DNA of 33,307 nt, taken from a bacterium. Its GTDB lineage: Bacteria; Elusimicrobiota; Elusimicrobia; UBA1565; UBA9628. The stretch is from NCBI GenBank assembly GCA_021783355.1, contig JAJXTZ010000008.1, forward strand, positions 1 to 33,307, given 5' to 3'. A program made the translations under genes and the position numbers. Below are positions 28,332-33,307 of the stretch, piece after piece. Position 1 is the stretch's first letter. Each line of letters opens with the position of its first letter. The notes under the pieces were generated by a model. That model did not search any database. It saw only the letters and a list, made by a program, of their open reading frames with translations, and had not been told where the DNA came from.

Positions 28332-29161
28332 CGGGAGGCCTCCTTGGCCAGGGCGTCGAAGCGGCGGACCTCGCGCAGGAACGACGGCACGGCCGACAGC
28401 TTCAGGGAGTTGGGGCCGTCGGAAAGGGCCTTGTCCGGGTCCGGGTGGGTCTCGAAGAAGACCCCGTCCACGCCGACCGCCGCCGCGGCGCGCGCCAGCG
28501 GGCGCACGAACTGCCGCTGGCCGCCGGTCGTCTTGCCGTTTCCGCCCGGAAGCTGCACGCAATGCGTCGCGTCGTGGATCACCGGCGCGCCGAAGGAGCG
28601 CATGATCTCGAAGGAGCGCATGTCCACCACCAGGTTGCCGTAGCCGAAGGAGGCGCCCCGCTCGGTCAGCAGGACCCGCTTGTTGCCGGTGGAGAGCACC
28701 TTCTCGACCGCGTGGCGCATGTCCCACGGAGAGAGGAACTGCCCCTTCTTCACGTTGACGGCCTTGCCGGTGCGCCCGCAGGCCACCAGGAGGTCGGTCT
28801 GCCGGGACAGGAAGGCCGGCACCTGCAGCATGTCCACGTAGCGGGCCGCCATCGCGGCCTGCTCCGGGAGATGGACGTCGGTGACCGTCGGCACGCCCAG
28901 TTCCGCGCCCACCTTGGCCAGCGTGCGCAGCCCCGCTTCCAGCCCGGGCCCGCGGTACGAGCGGACCGAGGTGCGGTTGGCTTTGTCGTAGGAGGACTTC
29001 AGGACCAGCCCGACCTTCAGCTCGTCGCAGGCCTTCTTGAGGGCGCGCCCGACGCGGCGCAGCAGGGCCTCGGACTCGATGACGCAAGGGCCGCCGATGA
29101 AGGCCGCCGGACGGCCCCCGCCGAAGACGACCTTGCCGACGCGGACCTCACGCGTGCGCAT
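28328..29161 (-). CDS. kdsA: 3-deoxy-8-phosphooctulonate synthase
   Basis: [86 protein letters not shown]. Confidence 0.96.
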   Translation of the reverse strand: MRTREVRVGKVVFGGGRPAAFIGGPCVIESEALLRRVGRALKKACDELKVGLVLKSSYDKANRTSVRSYRGPGLEAGLRTLAKVGAELGVPTVTDVHLPEQAAMAARYVDMLQVPAFLSRQTDLLVACGRTGKAVNVKKGQFLSPWDMRHAVEKVLSTGNKRVLLTERGASFGYGNLVVDMRSFEIMRSFGAPVIHDATHCVQLPGGNGKTTGGQRQFVRPLARAAAAVGVDGVFFETHPDPDKALSDGPNSLKLSAVPSFLREVRRFDALAKEASR

Positions 29162-30758
29162 GGGCCTTGCGCGCCTCGGCGCGCTCCACGGCCGCCGCGA
29201 TGAAGTCCCGGAACAGCGGGTGGGGGTCCTCGGGGCGGCTCTTGAACTCGGGGTGGAACTGCGTGGCCAGGAACCACGGGTGGTCCTTGAGCTCGACGAT
29301 CTCCACGAGGTTCTTCGGCGCGTGCACGCCAGAGACGCTCAGGCCCGCGTCCTCCAGCAGCTTGCGGAACTTGTTGTTGACCTCGAAACGGTGGCGGTGG
29401 CGCTCGGAGATGCCGGTCGTCCCGTACGCCTTGTGCGCGCGGCTGCCCTTCTTCAGCGTGCACTCGTAGGTGCCCAGGCGCATCGTCGCGCCCTTGTCCT
29501 TGACGTGCTTCTGCTCGGGGAGCAGGTCGATGACGGGATAGCGCGTCTTGGGCTCGAACTCGGTGGAGTGCGCGCCCGCGAGCTTGAGCACGTTCCGGGA
29601 GAACTCGATCACCGCGATCTGCAGGCCCAGGCAGAGGCCGAAGTACGGGATCTTGTTCTCGCGCGCCAGCTGGGCGACGCGGATCTTGCCCTCGATGCCG
29701 CGGTCGCCGAAGCCGCCCGGGACCAGGACGGCGTCGACGTCCTGGACCTGCTCGTTGATCCGGGGGTCGGTGGTGTCCAGGAAGCGCACGCGCACCTTGG
29801 CCTCGTTGGCGATGCCGCCGTGGATCAGAGCCTCGTTGACCGACTTGTAGGCGTCCTTGTAGTCGGTGTACTTGCCGGCCAGGGCGACGACGACCTCGCG
29901 CTTCGGGTTCTTCAGCCGGCGGACCACCTGGTCCCAGCTGTCGAGGTCCTTGGCTTGCGTGCGCAGGCGCAGCAGCATCAGGATCTGGTCGTCCAGGCCC
30001 TGCTTGTGGAACACGGTCGGGACCTCGTAGATGCTGTCGCAGTCCGGGGCCTCGATCACCGATTCCTTCGGGACCGAGCAGAACATCGAGAGCTTGGCCT
30101 TCATCTCCGGCCCCAGCGCCTTCTCGGTGCGGCAGACGAGCACGTCCGGGCTGATGCCGATCTCGCGCAGCTTCTGGACGGAGTGCTGGGTGGGCTTGGT
30201 CTTGAGCTCCTCGGAGGCCTTGATGTACGGGATCAGCGTCACGTGCATGTACAGCACGTTGTCGCGGCCCGCCTCCAGGCCCATCTGGCGCGCGGCCTCC
30301 AGGAAGGGCAGGCTCTCGATGTCGCCGACGGTCCCGCCGATCTCGATGATCGCCACGTCGGTGCCCTTCGTGATCGCGCGGTAGCGGTTCTTGATCTCGT
30401 CGGTGATGTGCGGGATGACCTGCACCGTCGTGCCGAGGAAGTCCCCGCGTCGCTCGCGGTCGATGACGGTCTGGTAGACCCGGCCCGCGGTGAAATTATT
30501 GGACTGGTGCATCTCCTTGTTCAGGAAGCGCTCGTAATGGCCCAGGTCCAGGTCCGTCTCCGCCCCGTCCTCGGTGACGAAGACCTCGCCGTGCTGGAAG
30601 GGATTCATCGTGCCGGGGTCCACGTTGATGTACGGGTCGCACTTGAGCATGTTGACGCTCAGGCCCCGGGCCTGCAGCAGCTTGCCGATCGAGGAGGCGG
30701 AGATGCCCTTTCCCAGCGAACTGACGACGCCTCCCGTCACGAAGATGTACTTGGTCAT
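29148..30758 (-). CDS. pyrG: CTP synthase
   Basis: [78 protein letters not shown]; glutaminase motif YFGLCLGLQ. Confidence 0.98.
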   Translation of the reverse strand: MTKYIFVTGGVVSSLGKGISASSIGKLLQARGLSVNMLKCDPYINVDPGTMNPFQHGEVFVTEDGAETDLDLGHYERFLNKEMHQSNNFTAGRVYQTVIDRERRGDFLGTTVQVIPHITDEIKNRYRAITKGTDVAIIEIGGTVGDIESLPFLEAARQMGLEAGRDNVLYMHVTLIPYIKASEELKTKPTQHSVQKLREIGISPDVLVCRTEKALGPEMKAKLSMFCSVPKESVIEAPDCDSIYEVPTVFHKQGLDDQILMLLRLRTQAKDLDSWDQVVRRLKNPKREVVVALAGKYTDYKDAYKSVNEALIHGGIANEAKVRVRFLDTTDPRINEQVQDVDAVLVPGGFGDRGIEGKIRVAQLARENKIPYFGLCLGLQIAVIEFSRNVLKLAGAHSTEFEPKTRYPVIDLLPEQKHVKDKGATMRLGTYECTLKKGSRAHKAYGTTGISERHRHRFEVNNKFRKLLEDAGLSVSGVHAPKNLVEIVELKDHPWFLATQFHPEFKSRPEDPHPLFRDFIAAAVERAEARKAHAHA

Positions 30759-31486
30759 TGTTTTCCTCGGCGGAGGGAATTTTCGGCGCGTCTGAGATCG
30801 GCGGGGGTGTCGACGGCGACCGGGCGTTCGGAGACGACCGCGGCGCGCATCGTCATGCCGTCCTCAAGGGCCCGAAGCTGCTCGAGCTTCTCGGACTTCT
30901 CCAGGGGAGAGGGGGGCAGGGACACGAAGCGCTTCAAGGCGCCGCGCCGGTAGGCGTAGAGGCCCAGGTGCTCCCAGCGGCGGGCCTTCGCCGCGTCGCG
31001 GGGGAAAGGGACCGGGGCGCGGGAGAAATAGAGGCAGCGGCCGTCGCCGGCCAGCACGGCCTTGACCACGTTCGCGTCATCGGCGCGCCGCGACGGGGCG
31101 TCCGGGAGCGGGATCACCGCGGTGGCGATGTCCACGCCGGGGCGCAAGGCCTTCACGGTCGCCTTCAGGGTGGCGGGCTTGAGCAGCGGCATGTCGCCCT
31201 GATAATTCAGGATCACCGGCTCCCGGCGCCCCCGGGCGGCCAGCCAGACGCGGTCCGAGCCGGACGGGCAGGAGGCCGGGGTCATCACGGCCGTCCCCCC
31301 GAAGCGGCGGACCTCGTCGGCGACGGCCTCGGCGTCGGTGGCGACCAGCACGGGCCCCAGCCGGGCCGCGGTCGCCGCGCGCCAGCACCATTCGACCATC
31401 GTGCGGCCGCGCAGGCGGGCCAGGACCTTCCCGGGGAAGCGGGTGGAGCCCAGGCGCGCGGGGATCACCGTCAGGACGGCGCTCAT
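30755..31486 (-). CDS. kdsB: 3-deoxy-manno-octulosonate cytidylyltransferase
   Basis: [69 protein letters not shown]. Start placed at 31486. Confidence 0.95.
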   Translation of the reverse strand: MSAVLTVIPARLGSTRFPGKVLARLRGRTMVEWCWRAATAARLGPVLVATDAEAVADEVRRFGGTAVMTPASCPSGSDRVWLAARGRREPVILNYQGDMPLLKPATLKATVKALRPGVDIATAVIPLPDAPSRRADDANVVKAVLAGDGRCLYFSRAPVPFPRDAAKARRWEHLGLYAYRRGALKRFVSLPPSPLEKSEKLEQLRALEDGMTMRAAVVSERPVAVDTPADLRRAENSLRRGKQ

Positions 31487-32475
31487 CGCAGCGCCTCGGA
31501 GAGCTCGGCGGCGTCCGTGACGGCCGTGCCCAGCTTGCCGACGACGATGCCCGCGGCCTGGTTGGCCAGCTCCGCGGCGCGCGTCAGCGACGACCCGGCG
31601 GCAAGCGCCAGGGTCAGGGTCGAGATCACCGTGTCGCCGGCGCCCGAGACGTCGAAGACCTCGCGCGCGACGGTCGGGATGTGCGTGATGCGTCCCCGGT
31701 CCTCGAAGAGGCTCATCCCGTCCGGACCGCGCGTGATCAGCACCGAGCGGCTCTTCAGCTCGCGCAGGATGTCCCGGCCCAGGGCGGCCACCGCCTCCGG
31801 GCCCGCCTTCGGCTCCCGGCGCATGCATGCCCAGGCCTCCGAGGTGTTCGGGGTCACGCAGGTCACGCCCTTGTAGCGGCGGAAGTGCTCGGGCTTGGGG
31901 TCCACGGTGATCGGCAGGCCGCGGCGGCGCGCGGCCGGGATCGCGGCGGCGAGCAGGCGCGGGCCGATCACGCCCTTGCCGTAATCCGAGAGGATCACCG
32001 CGTCCGCCCGCGGCAGTTCCTCGGCCAGGCTGGCGAGCAGGCGCGTCTCCGTGGCGTGGGAGAGGGGGCCGACGGTCTCCCGGTCGAAGCGCACGGCCTG
32101 CTGACGCTCGGCCACCACGCGGCACTTCTGGGTGGTCTGACGCTCGAAATCCACGCAGACGCCCTCGACGGACGCGTCGTCGGCGCGGAACTGCTCGAGC
32201 AGGCGCCGTCCGGCCTCGTCCTCGCCGACCACGCCGACGACCGTGACCGCCGCGCCCAGGGCCGCCAGGTTGGAGACCACGTTGCCGGCGCCGCCCGGGA
32301 TGAAGGACTCCCCGGTCACGCGCACGACGGGGACCGGGGCCTCGGGGGAGATCCGGGAGACGCTGCCGCGGATGTACTGGTCCAGCATCAGGTCCCCGAC
32401 GACGAGGACCCGGCGCCCGCGGAAACGGGCGATGATCCGAAGCAGCTCCTGGCGCTCGGCGCGCGTCATGGGCAT
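31483..32475 (-). CDS. rfaE1: D-glycero-beta-D-manno-heptose-7-phosphate kinase (RfaE1/HldE1-like)
   Basis: VLVVGDLMLDQYIRGSVSRISPEAPVPVVRV, GGAGNVVSNLAALGA, DVSGAGDTVISTLTLALA. Confidence 0.92.
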   Translation of the reverse strand: MPMTRAERQELLRIIARFRGRRVLVVGDLMLDQYIRGSVSRISPEAPVPVVRVTGESFIPGGAGNVVSNLAALGAAVTVVGVVGEDEAGRRLLEQFRADDASVEGVCVDFERQTTQKCRVVAERQQAVRFDRETVGPLSHATETRLLASLAEELPRADAVILSDYGKGVIGPRLLAAAIPAARRRGLPITVDPKPEHFRRYKGVTCVTPNTSEAWACMRREPKAGPEAVAALGRDILRELKSRSVLITRGPDGMSLFEDRGRITHIPTVAREVFDVSGAGDTVISTLTLALAAGSSLTRAAELANQAAGIVVGKLGTAVTDAAELSEALR

Positions 32476-32488
32476 CGTCGGATGGGGA

Positions 32489-33307
32489 TTATATCATTTC
32501 GCGCAGCGCCGCCGTGATGTGGCCGAAGAACACCGAGACCTTCATCAGCACCGGCCGCCGCGCGGCGTCGTCGGAGAGCCACAGACGCAGGCGCTTGCCC
32601 TTTTGAATGAACAGGCCCTCGCGCCGCATCGCGGGCTCGACGCGGACCGCGGAGAAGGCCCCCGCGGGGACCTTGACCGTCTCGCGCTTCTCGACCTTGA
32701 CGATCAGCGGCCAGTTCTCGGGGGTGTTCACGTCCACCGTCACGCTCCCGCCGACCGGCAGGTCGTGCGCGCGCACGAAATAGACGCTGGAAAGGATGTC
32801 CTGGACCTGCGCCGGCACCGTCCCGGTCTTGATCTCGAACCGGCCGTCGCGGCGCGTCTGGCGCTCGACGAAGGTGCCCGCGTCGCGATCGTACAGGACC
32901 CAGACGTCGCGCCAGTAGCGCCCCTCGCGCAGCTTCTTCGAGTAGCCCAGCGAGGTCAGCGTGGCCGCGTCCAGCCAGGACTCGTTGAGGTCCCGGACCG
33001 GATAGAACGCGTCGCAGAAGGCGTTGGAGCGAGCGGTGCTGACGATGTGGTACGCCGGTCGGCCGTTGAACATCACGATCTTGTCCACGCCGAGCGTGGC
33101 CTGGCCCACCGAGAGCAGGCCCCAGGACACGTCGAAGGTCAAGTTCTCGGGGAAGACCGGGAGGCGGCGGAACTCCGGCCGGTACGGCACCTCCGGCCCC
33201 ATCAGCTGGGAGGGGGAGATCACCGCGGTGGTGATGGCCACCCGCCCCCAGACGCGGGGCTTGGCCGCGGGCCGCGGCGCGGGGGTGGGCGGCTTGGCGG
33301 GCGCGGC
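32489..33307 (-). CDS. DUF3108 domain protein, 5' end beyond the window
   Basis: LTFDVSWGLLSVGQATLGVDKIVMFNGRPAYHIVSTARSN, DDAARRPVLMKV. No stop from the annotated GTG at 33241 to the window end; the extra sequence is Pro/Ala/Lys-rich. Confidence 0.8.
   Translation of the reverse strand, partial: AAPAKPPTPAPRPAAKPRVWGRVAITTAVISPSQLMGPEVPYRPEFRRLPVFPENLTFDVSWGLLSVGQATLGVDKIVMFNGRPAYHIVSTARSNAFCDAFYPVRDLNESWLDAATLTSLGYSKKLREGRYWRDVWVLYDRDAGTFVERQTRRDGRFEIKTGTVPAQVQDILSSVYFVRAHDLPVGGSVTVDVNTPENWPLIVKVEKRETVKVPAGAFSAVRVEPAMRREGLFIQKGKRLRLWLSDDAARRPVLMKVSVFFGHITAALREMI

Noticed and set aside
32488-32493. TATAAT on the minus strand before rfaE1
   Set aside because: It coincides with the last codons and stop of the DUF3108 gene (ATG ATA TAA) and has no -35 at the right distance, so it may be incidental.

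Overview
GC-rich, densely coded bacterial window with no tRNA, rRNA, CRISPR array or transposase recognised. Left to right: (1) a T2SS/type IV pilus-like cluster: secretin C-terminus (truncated by the window start), GspE/PilB ATPase, GspF/PilC, and four prepilin-like proteins (1-6247); (2) a set resembling the hopanoid side-chain genes hpnK(+), hpnL(-), hpnI(-), hpnJ(-) (6244-10723), with no squalene-hopene cyclase in view; (3) a peptidase MA-like protein, uvrA, an HNH endonuclease with a compositionally split gene, and nadB; (4) a tight run of gamma-carbonic anhydrase, degenerate histidine kinase, response regulator, endonuclease III/MagIII-like glycosylase, neutral ceramidase-like hydrolase and serC; (5) divergent feoAB and a TPR protein; (6) an unlisted 55-aa ORF with a DUF5678-like look; (7) an LPS/Kdo chain on the minus strand: DUF3108, rfaE1/hldE1, kdsB, pyrG, kdsA, zinc-ribbon protein, lptC, lptA, lptB, mostly joined by 4-bp overlaps. 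The most interesting signals are recurrent -10-like hexamers 6-7 nt upstream of ATG (candidate leaderless transcripts, best at feoA, pilC and the carbonic anhydrase gene), the hpnIJKL-like set without core hopanoid genes in view, a probable pseudo-histidine kinase beside an intact receiver, and an out-of-frame gene overlap in which FeS-cluster codons also encode a candidate signal peptide. Taxonomy cannot be established from the window; Elusimicrobiota is only a guess. All family calls are by reading motifs, without database searches.
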